A DNA stretch of 64,000 nt from Paenibacillus sp. TCA20 (GCF_000732325.1 NZ_BBIW01000008.1:124001-188000), one strand, 5' to 3'. Shown: positions 35,884 through 45,814, counted from the first letter of the stretch. Made by a program: numbers and translations. The notes: generated by a model not told the origin, from the sequence alone.

Positions 35884-36552
35884 ATGACAAAGACCATTGT
35901 ACAAAAGCTGAATTTACATAACTTTACCCGCAAGGCCGTGCTGAATTTGCCTGCTGACATCGATTATTTTGCAGAGCTCGGAGACTACGATCATGAGCTG
36001 GCAGAGAGTAAATATGATCTGATCTTTGCCTTTGTGCTAGATATGGAGCAGATGAAGTCACAGGTGATTAGGGTGATCGAAGAGGATCTGCTGGAAGAGA
36101 AGGGTTACCTGTATTTTGCTTATCCCAAAAAGGGCAACAAGGTTTACGCTACCTACATTCACCGTGATGAGATCTTGGGAGGAATAGGGGCAGACGAAGA
36201 CGGCTATGTAGGGACAAGCAGTATTAAATTTGCCCGCATGGTGGGTATGGATGACGTATTTACCGTGGTAGGGCTGAAGAAGGAACAGCGGAAGAGCAAG
36301 GAGTCCTCCAAGGCAAGCCAGAGAGTAGACGATTATGTCGCCATGATCCCAAATGTGGAGCAGGATTTGCAGAACGAGCCGGAGCTGCTCGCCTTCTATT
36401 ATACCCTTACACCTGGATATCAGAAGGACTGGGCGCGCTACGTATATAGTGCCAAGCAGGAAGCAACGAGGGAGAAACGGCGTGAAGAGATGAAGATGAT
36501 TCTCGGAAAAGGGTACAAGAGCCGCGAGCTGTACCGCCAGGAGCAAGGGTAG
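35884..36552 (+). CDS. YdeI/OmpD-associated (OmdA) family protein
   Basis: A 222-residue cytoplasmic protein. The last 55 residues (LLAFYYTLTPGYQKDWARYVYSAKQEATREKRREEMKMILGKG) match the OmdA/YdeI C-terminal pattern (W...I/V..AK...TR..R). The N-terminal 130 residues (YDLIFAFVLDMEQMKSQVIRVIEEDLLEEKGYLYFAYPKKGNK) resemble a DUF3052-like fold. Molecular function is unknown. The ATG at 35884 follows AGGTGAT; the frame is open upstream but that part overlaps the preceding terminator. Confidence 0.78.
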   Translation: MTKTIVQKLNLHNFTRKAVLNLPADIDYFAELGDYDHELAESKYDLIFAFVLDMEQMKSQVIRVIEEDLLEEKGYLYFAYPKKGNKVYATYIHRDEILGGIGADEDGYVGTSSIKFARMVGMDDVFTVVGLKKEQRKSKESSKASQRVDDYVAMIPNVEQDLQNEPELLAFYYTLTPGYQKDWARYVYSAKQEATREKRREEMKMILGKGYKSRELYRQEQG

Positions 36553-36667
36553 ATATTCGGATAAAATAGTACTTGATAAATCAGCCATTCGACCTCAGAA
36601 TATAGATAGTGCATTAAAGTTATTAACTTACAAAAATTAATTAATATAAAGCAGGAGGAGTCATCGA

Positions 36668-37723
36668 ATGGAGATAGGAATCAGTACTTTTGCAGAGACA
36701 TCACCCGATGTGCATACCGGTGAGGTGATGAGTCACGCGCAGCGTCTGCGCGAAGTGGTGGAAGAGATTATTCTTGCCGATCAGGTGGGACTTGATGTCT
36801 ATGGAGTGGGGGAGCATCATCGAAAGGATTATGCCGCATCCAATCCTGCAGTCGTTCTGGCAGCAGCCGCACCGCAGACCCAGCGAATTCGGCTTACGAG
36901 CGCCGTATCCGTGCTGTCATCCGCTGATCCGGTACGTGTGTTCCAAGACTTTGCGACCCTGGATGGCATATCGAACGGACGCGCGGAGATTATGGCGGGC
37001 AGAGGGTCTTTTATCGAGTCCTTCCCCCTGTTTGGCTATGATCTGAATGACTATGACACCCTGTTTGATGAGAAGCTCGATTTGCTGCTCAAATTAACCG
37101 CATCGGAGAAGGTAACCTGGCAGGGAACTCATCGTCCGGCAATCCACAATCTTGGTGTTTACCCAAGACCGGTTCAGTACCCTCTTCCGGTATGGATTGG
37201 CAGTGGCGGGAATCAGGAATCGGTCATCCGGGCCGGGCTGCTGGGGCTTCCGCTCGTGCTTGCGATTATTGGAGGAAGACCGGCACAGTTTGCACCGCTG
37301 GTTCAGCTGTATAAGAAGGCAGCTGCCCATGCAGGGCATGATGCTTCCAAGCTTCCAGTGGCTTCTCACTCCCATGGCTTTATTGCAGCGGATCAAGAGA
37401 CGGCGGTAGAGAAGTTCTTCCTCCCGACCCAGCAGAGTATGAATGTCATCGGACGGGAACGGGGCTGGCCGAGCTACTCGCGCCAGAGCTATGATGCAGC
37501 CCGCAGTCTTGAAGGGGCGCTGTATGTAGGTGACCCGGACACGGTGAGTGAGAAGATTATATATTTGCGGAAAAATGTCGGCATTACTCGGTTTATGCTG
37601 CACGTTCCCCTTGGCACAATGCCGCATGAGGAGGTCATGACAGCGATCGAGCTGCTTGGCACGAAGGTGGCCCCTCGGGTGCGGGAAGAGATTGCTGCGT
37701 GGGAAGCGAATGGTGGAGCATAA
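36668..37723 (+). CDS. luciferase-like flavin-dependent monooxygenase
   Basis: A 351-residue LLM-class oxidoreductase. It shows the TIM-barrel landmarks of bacterial-luciferase relatives: EIGISTFAETSPD, GLDVYGVGEHHRKDYAASNPAVVLAAAAPQTQRIRLTSAVSVLSSADPVRVFQDFATLDGISNGRAEIMAGRGSF and PVWIGSGGN. These bind reduced FMN. The substrate is unknown. GGAGGAG precedes the ATG. Confidence 0.92.
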   Translation: MEIGISTFAETSPDVHTGEVMSHAQRLREVVEEIILADQVGLDVYGVGEHHRKDYAASNPAVVLAAAAPQTQRIRLTSAVSVLSSADPVRVFQDFATLDGISNGRAEIMAGRGSFIESFPLFGYDLNDYDTLFDEKLDLLLKLTASEKVTWQGTHRPAIHNLGVYPRPVQYPLPVWIGSGGNQESVIRAGLLGLPLVLAIIGGRPAQFAPLVQLYKKAAAHAGHDASKLPVASHSHGFIAADQETAVEKFFLPTQQSMNVIGRERGWPSYSRQSYDAARSLEGALYVGDPDTVSEKIIYLRKNVGITRFMLHVPLGTMPHEEVMTAIELLGTKVAPRVREEIAAWEANGGA

Positions 37724-37762
37724 ATCAAGTGATATCATGATACGTGCTTGATCATAAAAAGG

Positions 37763-37810
37763 AGATCTTCAAGCCTTACCTTAAGCGTAGGGACTGAGGA
37801 TCTTTTTTTT
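37763..37810 (+). terminator. intrinsic terminator
   Basis: AGATCTTCAAGCCTTAC pairs, with a few mismatches, with GTAGGGACTGAGGATCT, followed by a run of T. Confidence 0.85.
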
Positions 37811-37982
37811 GCGTTAAAGGATCCAAAAAAGTGAAAATAAATAATCACAATTATTCCTATCGTGATATAGTAGATTAAAGTCGTTTTATGTAGAATTATG
37901 GCTAGAGAACGGGAACAACCTGCTTTATAATTTAATGAGGGTTTAGCATAAAACGATAAAAGTAATCATGGAGTAGATGAAG

Positions 37983-39545
37983 ATGGCAGAAGAGCTGCGC
38001 TTACCGGTATTCATGATCATGGCTGGCGGCAGTATTAGTGTAATTTTATGTGTATACGGACTGCTGAGGCTTAAGAGTGCACCTGGCGGGATGTACTATG
38101 TCTGGATGACATTAATGGCATCCTTTTTTTCATTTGCCTATGCGGCGGAACTGACCAGCTCGACACTGATGCAGATCAAGTTCTGGATCACCGTCGAATA
38201 CATTCCGCTTCCGCTTATTCCTGCATTCATGCTGCTCATGTGCACACAATACGTCGGTGTGGCTATAAAAAAATGGGTTTATTATATCCTTTTTGCCATC
38301 CCAGTGACGACGACACTCATCCAAAGCACGAACGAGCTGCATCATCTCTACTACACCTCCGTGTCACTCCGGGAGAACGCTCCATTTCCGATCGTGGAGC
38401 TGACTTATGGACCGTGGTTCGCGGTGCACTCGGTTTATCTGTACGGATGCATCATCGCGAGTGCCGCTATCCTGCTTGTACAATGGGGCAAGGCAGCGCC
38501 CGCCTTTCGGAGGCAGCTTCTTACGATGGCGGTTGGGAATCTTGTGCCGATTATCGGCGCCTTTTTGTACTTGGCGGGTATGAGTCCTTACGGGATCGAT
38601 CTGGGGCCTGTTTTTATTAGTCTGTCCTTTATATTTCACAGCATCGCCCTGTTCCGGTTTCAGATGTTCAGCGCCGTACCTCTGGCGAGAGAGATGGTAT
38701 TCGAGCATATGAGGGAAGGAGTCGTCGTATTGGATGACAAGGACATCATTGTTGATTACAACCAAACAGTGCTGACTGTGTTTCCAAGAATGACCAAGGG
38801 GGTTATAGGCCGCTCGGCATCGGCTGCACTTCAGGATTATCCTGAGCTTGCGGAGCTGGTTTGCCGTGGGCTGGAGTTTGACTATAAGCTCAAAATAAAT
38901 GGAGTGAATCAGCATTTTCACGTCAGATTTACACCGATGATGAAGCAAGGGATGCCGATCGGCCGCATCATCACCTTTGCCAACATCACAGAGCGCATCC
39001 TGATGCAAGAACAGCTCAAGGAGCTGGCTGATACGGACGGTCTGACCCAACTCCTAAACAAAACCGCACTACTGAGAGAATCGGATAGGGTCATTCGTGA
39101 GTACACCGAGCATGGGGGAAGGCTCTCCGTGATCATGTTCGACATCGATCTGTTCAAAGAAGTTAATGATACGTACGGTCATGAGGCAGGGGATATCGTG
39201 CTGACCCATGTGGCAGATGCCATTCATTCGACACTCAGCGGTGCAGGATTTGCAGGCCGGTATGGCGGGGATGAATTTATTCTCTGGCTTCCGGACACCT
39301 CCCTGACGGAGGCGTGTGAGCTTGCGGAATCGATTCGTAAAAATATAGCTGGACGCCAGATGATTGTTGAGGACCAAGAAGTTAGGGTAACCTCCAGCTT
39401 TGGTGTAGCGCATGCCGGTATCGTCCCTGGCGAAGGAGAGCATTCCGCTCAGTCCCTCATGAGGGAAGCAGATAAAGCGCTGTATACCGCCAAGAAATCG
39501 GGGAGAAACAGTGTTTATCCGCTTAGAAAATGGATTCATGTATAA
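37983..39545 (+). CDS. membrane diguanylate cyclase: 7TM-PAS-GGDEF
   Basis: A 520-residue signalling enzyme predicted to make cyclic di-GMP. Residues 1-225 form seven helices of the histidine-kinase-type N-terminal (HisK_N 7TM) sensor; residues 230-340 a PAS-like domain (EHMREGVVVLDDKDIIVDYNQTV); residues 350-515 the GGDEF domain (DTDGLTQLLNKTAL, FDIDLFKEVNDTYGHEAGD, RYGGDEF with GGDEF at 428-432). The usual RxxD inhibitory site upstream reads SGAG here, so product inhibition through that site is not expected. The ATG at 37983 lies 9 bases after GGAG; the ATG at 37977 is too close. Confidence 0.9.
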   Translation: MAEELRLPVFMIMAGGSISVILCVYGLLRLKSAPGGMYYVWMTLMASFFSFAYAAELTSSTLMQIKFWITVEYIPLPLIPAFMLLMCTQYVGVAIKKWVYYILFAIPVTTTLIQSTNELHHLYYTSVSLRENAPFPIVELTYGPWFAVHSVYLYGCIIASAAILLVQWGKAAPAFRRQLLTMAVGNLVPIIGAFLYLAGMSPYGIDLGPVFISLSFIFHSIALFRFQMFSAVPLAREMVFEHMREGVVVLDDKDIIVDYNQTVLTVFPRMTKGVIGRSASAALQDYPELAELVCRGLEFDYKLKINGVNQHFHVRFTPMMKQGMPIGRIITFANITERILMQEQLKELADTDGLTQLLNKTALLRESDRVIREYTEHGGRLSVIMFDIDLFKEVNDTYGHEAGDIVLTHVADAIHSTLSGAGFAGRYGGDEFILWLPDTSLTEACELAESIRKNIAGRQMIVEDQEVRVTSSFGVAHAGIVPGEGEHSAQSLMREADKALYTAKKSGRNSVYPLRKWIHV

Positions 39546-39548
39546 AAT

Positions 39549-40439
39549 CTAATCTTCCTCTGGAACGATCACATCAATATGACGGGATAATATACGCAAA
39601 TGGAGGGGCAGAGAAGGACCAGCTTCTCCATCAATATTGGTAGACAATGACTCCTCAGATCGAACACGGACTTCCTTCGCTGTAAAATAAACCACGTCGG
39701 AATGATCCTTTAAATTCCCGAGTAAGAGCGACGTTCCAACAGTAAGTGTGTTAAAGACATTTATATCCTTGATGATGAAACAGTGAATCAGTCCGTCGTC
39801 CACGGAGGCCGAAGGCACCATCTTCTCAAATCCGGCGACAGAGTTCGTTAATGCAGCCACGAACAAGGGGGATTCACCTACCCATGTTTCATCATCATGC
39901 TCGATAATCAGATGATTGGACGGGCTGTTCACGAGGCGTTTGATGCCTTCTTTGTAATAAGCGAACGCGCCGAGCTTCGATTTTTGCTCAGAGCTCACCT
40001 CAGCCAATACTTCGGCCAGCATGCCGACCGCAATGACATTTGCAAAGATCCGATCATTGATTAATCCGATATCAATTGGCTTCAAGCGGGTAGAACGGAG
40101 CGTACGAATCGCCTCAGCCGGATCAAGCGGAATATGAAGTGCTCTGGCAAAATCGTTAACAGTGCCGAGAGGAACAATGCCAAGCTTGGGTCTGTGCGCT
40201 TGATCCATGTAGCCATTCAGCGTCTCGTGCAAGGTACCGTCTCCTCCGATGGATACAACCAGATCATAGCAATCCTCACAGGCGGAAATGCAGAATGCTG
40301 TCGCATCATGCTCCTTCGCTGTTTCGTTTACGGACGTCTGGTAGCCCTGTTCCTCCAAGACCTCCTGTACATCTCTCAGATAGGCAAGAGCCTCTTCCTT
40401 ACCTGAAGAAGGGTTAATAATAATCATCGCCTGCTTCAT
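39549..40439 (-). CDS. diacylglycerol kinase-like lipid kinase (DagK/YegS family)
   Basis: A 296-residue soluble lipid kinase. It starts MKQAMIIINPSSGKEEA and carries the nucleotide-binding GGDGTLHETLNG and the LGIVPLGTVNDFARALHIP motif, both hallmarks of the DAGK catalytic domain. It probably phosphorylates diacylglycerol or a similar lipid. The start at 40439 follows AAGGAAGG; the frame is open 42 codons further without a good signal. Convergent with the cyclase gene, 3 bases apart, without an obvious terminator. Confidence 0.9.
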   Translation of the reverse strand: MKQAMIIINPSSGKEEALAYLRDVQEVLEEQGYQTSVNETAKEHDATAFCISACEDCYDLVVSIGGDGTLHETLNGYMDQAHRPKLGIVPLGTVNDFARALHIPLDPAEAIRTLRSTRLKPIDIGLINDRIFANVIAVGMLAEVLAEVSSEQKSKLGAFAYYKEGIKRLVNSPSNHLIIEHDDETWVGESPLFVAALTNSVAGFEKMVPSASVDDGLIHCFIIKDINVFNTLTVGTSLLLGNLKDHSDVVYFTAKEVRVRSEESLSTNIDGEAGPSLPLHLRILSRHIDVIVPEED

Positions 40440-40638
40440 ATCGTTGTTCCTTCCTTGGTTATCATTTTGATATTCTTTACCCTGAGAAGTCCCCATGTGA
40501 ATACCCGACAAGCCTACATCCTCAAAAAATAAGAAAAAATCGCCCACATACCTTCTATTTTTCACAGAAGCATTTCCCTTTATTATCGTATTTAGATGCA
40601 GCTACGCTGTTTGCGATAAATAAGAGAGGTGTGTTGAT

Positions 40639-41457
40639 ATGACTTCTACTCCTTTAACGGATAAATATATAAATTTAGATACCTGTGCTGTCGTTACAGA
40701 ATTTCCTTATATGCTGAACCCATTCATGCTGTCCGATGATGAGAACCGTTTCGTCACGCCGCCTGGAGAGCTTGTTCCGGTGGGGGATCGCCAGCTTCAC
40801 ACGCTGATAACCGGATCAGGCGATCAGACGATTATTCTGGAAGCAGGTAGAGGCGGCTGCTCACAGGACTGGTCGCGGATACAGCCTGAGCTGTCGAGGC
40901 ATGCAGTAGTGCTCTCCTATGATCGTGCAGGATTCGGCTGGAGCAGAGGAGAGGAGAAGCAGCAGACCTGCCGAGAGGATGTGGAGGATCTGCGAACCCT
41001 ATTGGCTGTTAAGCAGTTGAAGCCTCCCTATGTTCTTGTCGGGACCTCGTTCGGCGGAATGACCATACGGCTGTTTGCTTCCATGTATCCGGATGAAGTG
41101 TCTGGATTGCTGCTCGTCGATTCGATTCATGAGGGCATGAACATCGAGGCTATAGCTTCAGGATATCGCCGCAGTACATTTTCAGTCGCTGATCCTGAGA
41201 TTGAGCTTGGGTGTGCTCGTGAGAGTGTTCGGCAGCTGTATAGTGCGGCTCCGCTTCGGCCCTCCATGCCGGTCATCGTGCTGACGGCAGGCAAGCAAAC
41301 GGAAGAGTGGAAGGACAGCCAGCAGGCACTGTTTGAACTGACGAATTGCACGATACCGCTAACGGTTCAGGACAGTGAGCAAGACATTCATATTCATCAG
41401 CCGGAAGCGGTCGTTGATGCAGCGCTCTCCCTGGCCATACTCGGCCAGCGTGGATAG
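40639..41457 (+). CDS. alpha/beta hydrolase
   Basis: A 272-residue serine hydrolase. GDQTIILEAGRGGCSQDWSRIQPEL holds the oxyanion region, YDRAGFGWS follows strand 4, and VGTSFGGMTIRLFA is the nucleophile elbow (Ser in GTSFGG). A His is in DIHIHQPEAVV near the C-terminus. No signal peptide. Substrate unknown. Divergent from the lipid kinase. Confidence 0.87.
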   Translation: MTSTPLTDKYINLDTCAVVTEFPYMLNPFMLSDDENRFVTPPGELVPVGDRQLHTLITGSGDQTIILEAGRGGCSQDWSRIQPELSRHAVVLSYDRAGFGWSRGEEKQQTCREDVEDLRTLLAVKQLKPPYVLVGTSFGGMTIRLFASMYPDEVSGLLLVDSIHEGMNIEAIASGYRRSTFSVADPEIELGCARESVRQLYSAAPLRPSMPVIVLTAGKQTEEWKDSQQALFELTNCTIPLTVQDSEQDIHIHQPEAVVDAALSLAILGQRG

Positions 41458-41526
41458 TATTTAGTCTGTATAGTTGCGATTATATCTACAGCAGAGCTGT
41501 CGCATTCCGAAACGATCATGATTTTG

Positions 41527-41567
41527 AAGGACTCCTTTACCTTATGGGTTAAGGAGCCCTTTTTTTG
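41527..41567 (+). terminator. intrinsic terminator after hydrolase gene
   Basis: AAGGACTCCTTTACC pairs with GGTTAAGGAGCCCTT (two mismatches), followed by TTTTTTT. Confidence 0.85.
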
Positions 41568-41585
41568 GTACGCCTCATACGCACC

Positions 41586-41614
41586 TGGACATATGTAAAA
41601 AAGTACATTATAAT
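41586..41614 (+). promoter_or_regulatory. sigma-A promoter of the MFS leader
   Basis: -35 TGGACA (41586-41591), 17-base spacer, -10 TATAAT (41609-41614). Transcription would start about 41621, giving a 150-base leader. Confidence 0.7.
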
Positions 41615-41628
41615 AATAGTGCGATATA

Positions 41629-41643
41629 GTTACCTAGGGTAAC
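41629..41643 (+). promoter_or_regulatory. short hairpin before leader ORF
   Basis: GTTACC-TAG-GGTAAC: a perfect 6-bp stem with a 3-base loop, ending 5 bases before the GTG of the leader ORF and including its only AGGG. Confidence 0.55.
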
Positions 41644-41648
41644 TAATA

Positions 41649-41678
41649 GTGAAAAGAACACGGTCTTTTTTTGACTAA
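41649..41678 (+). CDS. candidate leader peptide MKRTRSFFD
   Basis: A nine-residue reading frame, GTG to TAA, between the promoter and the terminator of the MFS leader. It encodes MKRTRSFFD. The Arg-Thr-Arg at residues 3-5 fits the +X+ pattern at which macrolide-bound ribosomes stall in known leaders such as those of erm and msr genes. AGGG 9-10 bases upstream is a weak ribosome binding site, partly in a hairpin. Translation is inferred. Confidence 0.5.
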   Translation: MKRTRSFFD

Positions 41679-41705
41679 TTAAGCTCAATAAAGCTTTTTG
41701 CTGCA

Positions 41706-41744
41706 AAGAACCAGACTTGCACCAATGCAGGGTGGTCCTTTTTT
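41706..41744 (+). terminator. leader terminator (attenuator) ahead of MFS gene
   Basis: AAGAACCAGACTTGCA (41706-41721) pairs with TGCAGGGTGGTCCTT (41726-41740) around CCAA, with mismatches in the middle, followed by TTTTTT. It stands inside the transcript leader, 27 bases before the MFS start codon. Its 5' arm (CAAAGAACC) could instead pair with GGTCTTTTTTT in the leader ORF. Confidence 0.7.
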
Positions 41745-41770
41745 GTGATGTATAGAAAGGGGAATATGCA

Positions 41771-42994
41771 ATGGAACAGACAATTTCAAAGGACCGATTA
41801 TGGACAAAGGATTTCTTCATTGTCTTCGGTGTGAACTTTTTATTATTTTTATGCTTCTATTTGCTTGTCGTGATCATGCCATCTTACGCGATCAATGAGT
41901 TTGGGGCATCGGAGAGCATGGGTGCATTCGCATCCAGTATTTTTGTGATCGGTGCATTGATCGGCCGGCTGGTTGGAGGCAGCACAATTGAGAAGGTGGG
42001 ACGGAGACGGATGCTCTTGACCGGGCTGATTTCTTTTGTCATCCTGACCTTTCTTTATTTCGTCACCCCTAATCTGGGAGTGCTTCTGATCGTCCGTCTG
42101 CTGCATGGGATTGCCTTTGCGCTAGCCTCTACTGCGACAGGAACCATCTCGGCCAGCCTCATCCCTCATTCCAGAAGAGGAGAAGGGACCGGATATTACG
42201 GTGTCAGCATCATTATTGCTTCTGCCATCGGTCCGTTTATCGGATTGCTGGTCAAAGAACACGGCAGCATCACGTTAAACTTTATTTTATGCGCGGTTCT
42301 TGGCGTATTATCCTTGGCTTCCTCTTTCTTGATGAAGGTTCCGAAGCTTACACTGACTGCAGAACAACAGAAGGATCTAAAGGGCTTCAAGATATCCAAT
42401 CTGGTTGAACCGAAGGCCATTCCGATCTCCATCATCAGCTTCGTCATGGCGTTTGGATATTCCAGCATTCTTACGTACCTCACCTTGTTTGCGGAAAAAA
42501 TAAATCTGGTAGAGGTCGCAAGCTTCTTCTTCATCGTCTATGCGATTGTTGTCATACTAACCAGACCCTTCACAGGAAAGTGGTTCGATAAGCATGGAAT
42601 CAACGTGGTCATGTACCCGGCTATTGTACTGTTTGCCCTTGGACTTGCGATACTGAGTCAGGTGCACAGCGGTCCGTTGCTGCTGCTCTCCGCCGTCTTC
42701 GTCGGGCTTGGCTACGGAACAACGCAGGCCAGCGCTCAGGCGCTCGCCGTGAAGAGATCTCCCGTTCACCGGATGGGACTGGCTACCTCGACCTTTTATA
42801 TCTTTGTTGATGTGGGAATCGGCGTAGGGCCTTTTATTCTCGGGTTCCTTACACCGGTCATCGGCTACAACGGCATGTACATGGCAATGGCGGCACTGAT
42901 GATCGTTGGATTTGTTCTTTATTATGCACTGGTGGGCAGAAAAGAAGCCGCAATGCAGAATTCAGAGCTCAAAATTTTAAATAAATCCTCTTAA
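41771..42994 (+). CDS. MFS exporter, attenuator-controlled
   Basis: A 407-residue major facilitator with twelve helices. The loop 2-3 motif is present as GRLVGGSTIEKVGRRRMLL, and motif C-like GVSIIIASAIGPFIG in helix 5 is typical of drug:proton antiporters. AAAGGGG lies 6 bases before the ATG. Together with the leader peptide and terminator upstream this suggests an inducible antibiotic exporter; neither substrate nor direction of transport is shown by sequence. A terminator follows at 43017. Confidence 0.88.
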   Translation: MEQTISKDRLWTKDFFIVFGVNFLLFLCFYLLVVIMPSYAINEFGASESMGAFASSIFVIGALIGRLVGGSTIEKVGRRRMLLTGLISFVILTFLYFVTPNLGVLLIVRLLHGIAFALASTATGTISASLIPHSRRGEGTGYYGVSIIIASAIGPFIGLLVKEHGSITLNFILCAVLGVLSLASSFLMKVPKLTLTAEQQKDLKGFKISNLVEPKAIPISIISFVMAFGYSSILTYLTLFAEKINLVEVASFFFIVYAIVVILTRPFTGKWFDKHGINVVMYPAIVLFALGLAILSQVHSGPLLLLSAVFVGLGYGTTQASAQALAVKRSPVHRMGLATSTFYIFVDVGIGVGPFILGFLTPVIGYNGMYMAMAALMIVGFVLYYALVGRKEAAMQNSELKILNKSS

Positions 42995-43016
42995 GTGATT
43001 CGCATTCGCATATTAG

Positions 43017-43052
43017 AAATACTCCCCGCCTTATTTGGCAGGGAGTATTTTT
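43017..43052. terminator. intrinsic terminator after MFS gene
   Basis: AAATACTCCCCGCC and GGCAGGGAGTATTT form a 14-bp stem with one mismatch, followed by more T residues. It also lies downstream of the convergent bce operon. Confidence 0.85.
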
Positions 43053-43130
43053 TATATCAGCACCGTTTGTTCTTGCGATCGCGAATGGTATCTTGCTTAA
43101 TGCAAGGGGAGTGTTCAGGCTTTGCTCAGC

Positions 43131-45062
43131 TCACAGCGAGCTTTTGATTACCCGTTTGTAGTAGTTGACTGACAGGATGCCAAAGATCGAGTAGAGCACG
43201 GTGTACAGAATCATCACGATCAGCATCGGCGCCATGAGCTCGGTGCCGAAGAGGAACCAGCCTGACTTGACAGCGAAGTAGCTGTGGCACAGACCGACAA
43301 TGAGCGGAATGCCGAAGTTGAACAGCTGCTTGAACCGAATGCCGCGCATCAGGTTGCTCTCTGTAAAGCCCAGCTTGCGCAGAATCGTATAATTAGGCCG
43401 CTCCTCTTCACTTTCATCCATCTGTTTGAAGTACAGAATACAGCCGGAGGTAATCAGGAACGTAAGGCCGAGGAAGCCGACGATAAACATGATGAGTCCC
43501 ATGTTATTACGTTGATTCAATTCAAAATCATATTGAGCGAAGCTTGGCACGCCGAGATTCATCTCTTTATATATTTGATGTGCTTCTTCGACCTGTGAAC
43601 GGTCCTTGAGCTGAATCCCGTAATAGTCGGCACGGTCTTCTGTTTGAAGCTCCGGATTCCTATCTTGGCGCAGCTGCTGATACACAGACTCGTCTACAAT
43701 AACAGTAGGAAATCCGCCGCCATAATAGTAGGACAGCACAGCTTCCTCCTTGCTTCCGATCAGATTCTGATGAATATCAACTCCGCTGTGTCCAATAAAA
43801 TTAAATTCACCTGTCTCCGCAATCGTCATGAAGCCTGATAAAGCATCATCGTATCCCATGAATACAGCCTCACCAGGTTCAAGCTCGATACCTTCAACCA
43901 TCGTTTCGCTGAGCACAGGCGTGTGAATCGTTTCATCGGCAAATGTATTATTAGACATGAGTTTACTTGCATCCACCTCAGCTTCAATCGGCTGTCTGTG
44001 AATGACTTCATAGGCGATCAGGTGTGAATCCAGCTCGGATATGAAATCTTCTTTGACTTGCTCCTCTGCAAAGGAGAAGTCATGCGGTACACTGCTCTTC
44101 GCACTCGATTCAGCAGAATAATAAGAGATATAGCTGAGTGACAGCAGGCCGATCGCGAGCGCCGAGACGGTCGTGATGACGGTGAGGAGCATAGCATTCG
44201 ATTTCATCCGGAACATAATGGATGAGAGCGACAGCACCTCGCCAATGGACAAATATCCATTCTTGCTCTTGCGGATCGCGTTGAATATGAAACTGACCGA
44301 GCCCTTATAGAAGAGATAAGTACCGATGATGACGGACGCCAAAATAAAGATCATGGCCCACATCAGATCTTCCATTTCCGTAAAGCGTCCTCCGAATAAT
44401 TGAGTGGAAACATAATAACCGCCCAGAATCAGAGCGATCCCAAGAACGCCGAGTAATATTTCGAACAGTGACATCTTACTCACCCGCTGCTGTGCGGTGG
44501 ATACGACACGGAACAGGGAGAGTATGCTCTGTCTGACAATGAACAGATAGTTCATGATCATAATCAGCACATAGATGAGTGCAAACACAATGACGGTCTG
44601 CGTGAGAGCTTCCGGTGAGAAGCGAAGGGCTGCCAGCTCATCCACACCAAGTATTTTGAACAGAATCATGAGAATAAGCCGCGAAGCGGCGAAGCCTGCC
44701 GCAATACCGATAACCATGGAGCCAAAATACAGAATCAGGTTCTCCGCCGTCAGGATCCGGAAGATGCGGCCTTTCGTCAGACCAATCAGCTGGAACAGTC
44801 CGATCTCCTTGCTCCGGCGTTTAATGAAGATCGTGTTGGCATAGAGCAGGAAGACGGCGACAATCGCAACGAGTAGAACGGAAGCTGCCCCAAGTGCCGC
44901 AGCCCCTTTGACCGTACCCTTCGCTTCATCCATGGACGGATCGTATTGCAGCGTTACGAATGAGAAGTACAAGCCGACACTGAAGATAAGAGCAAATACA
45001 TAAAGATAGTAATTGCGTATGTTCTTCTTCAGGTTTCGAAAAATAATCGTATTCAGATTCAC
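43131..45062 (-). CDS. bceB: Bce-type peptide-antibiotic ABC permease
   Basis: A 643-residue FtsX-family permease with ten helices and a large extracellular domain (about residues 315-520) between helices 7 and 8, the architecture of BceB/VraG. The N-terminus reads [37 protein letters not shown], closely BceB-like. It senses and frees undecaprenyl-pyrophosphate-bound antibiotics (bacitracin and related peptides) and forms a complex with the BceS kinase. Its ATG overlaps the ATPase stop. Confidence 0.92.
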   Translation of the reverse strand: MNLNTIIFRNLKKNIRNYYLYVFALIFSVGLYFSFVTLQYDPSMDEAKGTVKGAAALGAASVLLVAIVAVFLLYANTIFIKRRSKEIGLFQLIGLTKGRIFRILTAENLILYFGSMVIGIAAGFAASRLILMILFKILGVDELAALRFSPEALTQTVIVFALIYVLIMIMNYLFIVRQSILSLFRVVSTAQQRVSKMSLFEILLGVLGIALILGGYYVSTQLFGGRFTEMEDLMWAMIFILASVIIGTYLFYKGSVSFIFNAIRKSKNGYLSIGEVLSLSSIMFRMKSNAMLLTVITTVSALAIGLLSLSYISYYSAESSAKSSVPHDFSFAEEQVKEDFISELDSHLIAYEVIHRQPIEAEVDASKLMSNNTFADETIHTPVLSETMVEGIELEPGEAVFMGYDDALSGFMTIAETGEFNFIGHSGVDIHQNLIGSKEEAVLSYYYGGGFPTVIVDESVYQQLRQDRNPELQTEDRADYYGIQLKDRSQVEEAHQIYKEMNLGVPSFAQYDFELNQRNNMGLIMFIVGFLGLTFLITSGCILYFKQMDESEEERPNYTILRKLGFTESNLMRGIRFKQLFNFGIPLIVGLCHSYFAVKSGWFLFGTELMAPMLIVMILYTVLYSIFGILSVNYYKRVIKSSL

Positions 45063-45814
45063 GCTTGAACACCGCCCAGCACGCCTTGGGTTTTCATAAT
45101 ATCGCTCAGGAAGGAGGATCTTGGCTGCTCGCCCTTATTCAGCTGCGAGTATATCTGTCCGTCCTTGATGAAGATGACCCGGCTGCAGTAGCTTGCCGCT
45201 ACGGGGTCATGCGTAACCATAATGATCGTTGCCGCATGCTTCTCGTTCATGTCACTGAGCTTATTCAGCAGATCGGAGGCAGACTTCGAATCGAGCGCCC
45301 CTGTCGGCTCATCTGCAAAAATAATGCCTGGATCATGGATGAACGCTCTGGCAGCAGAGGTCCGCTGCTTCTGTCCGCCTGAAATTTCACTCGGGTACTT
45401 ATCCGCCAGCTCGTAAATGCCAAGCTCGGATGCAACCGCCTTGAATTTCTCCAGCGCAGCCCGTTTGGATACGTTCTTAATGGATAGCGGAAGGAGTACA
45501 TTTTCCTTAACCGTCAGTGTGTCGAGCAGATTATATTCCTGAAAAATAAAACCGAGGTGGTTCTTGCGGAACTCAGCGAGATCCTTCTCCTTCATGCCTG
45601 TAAATTCTTTGCCCTCAATCTCGATGGTTCCCTCGCTCAGCTTGTCGATGGAGGACAGCACATTCAACAGGGTGGTCTTGCCGGAGCCCGAGGCGCCCAT
45701 GATGCTGACAAACTCTCCTTTGTTTACCTTCAGATCGATCCCCTTCAGCACTTCCTGCTTATTAAATTTGTTGCCGTATATTTTGTGGATCTTATTTGCT
45801 TCCAATATAACCAC
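45059..45814 (-). CDS. bceA: Bce-type ABC ATP-binding protein
   Basis: A 251-residue MacB-type ATPase: Walker [10 protein letters not shown], signature [18 protein letters not shown], Walker [13 protein letters not shown], switch [11 protein letters not shown]. The GTG at 45814 is chosen because AAGGAG lies 8 bases upstream; the GTG at 45823 touches that site. It drives the BceB permease. Expression should depend on the BceR operator at 45900-45923. Confidence 0.92.
   Translation of the reverse strand: MVILEANKIHKIYGNKFNKQEVLKGIDLKVNKGEFVSIMGASGSGKTTLLNVLSSIDKLSEGTIEIEGKEFTGMKEKDLAEFRKNHLGFIFQEYNLLDTLTVKENVLLPLSIKNVSKRAALEKFKAVASELGIYELADKYPSEISGGQKQRTSAARAFIHDPGIIFADEPTGALDSKSASDLLNKLSDMNEKHAATIIMVTHDPVAASYCSRVIFIKDGQIYSQLNKGEQPRSSFLSDIMKTQGVLGGVQA

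Noticed and set aside
41720..41745. GCAGGGTGGTCC resembles part of the T-box sequence
   Set aside because: The leader is only about 150 bases, has no stem I or specifier loop, and the downstream gene is an MFS exporter rather than an amino-acid gene.
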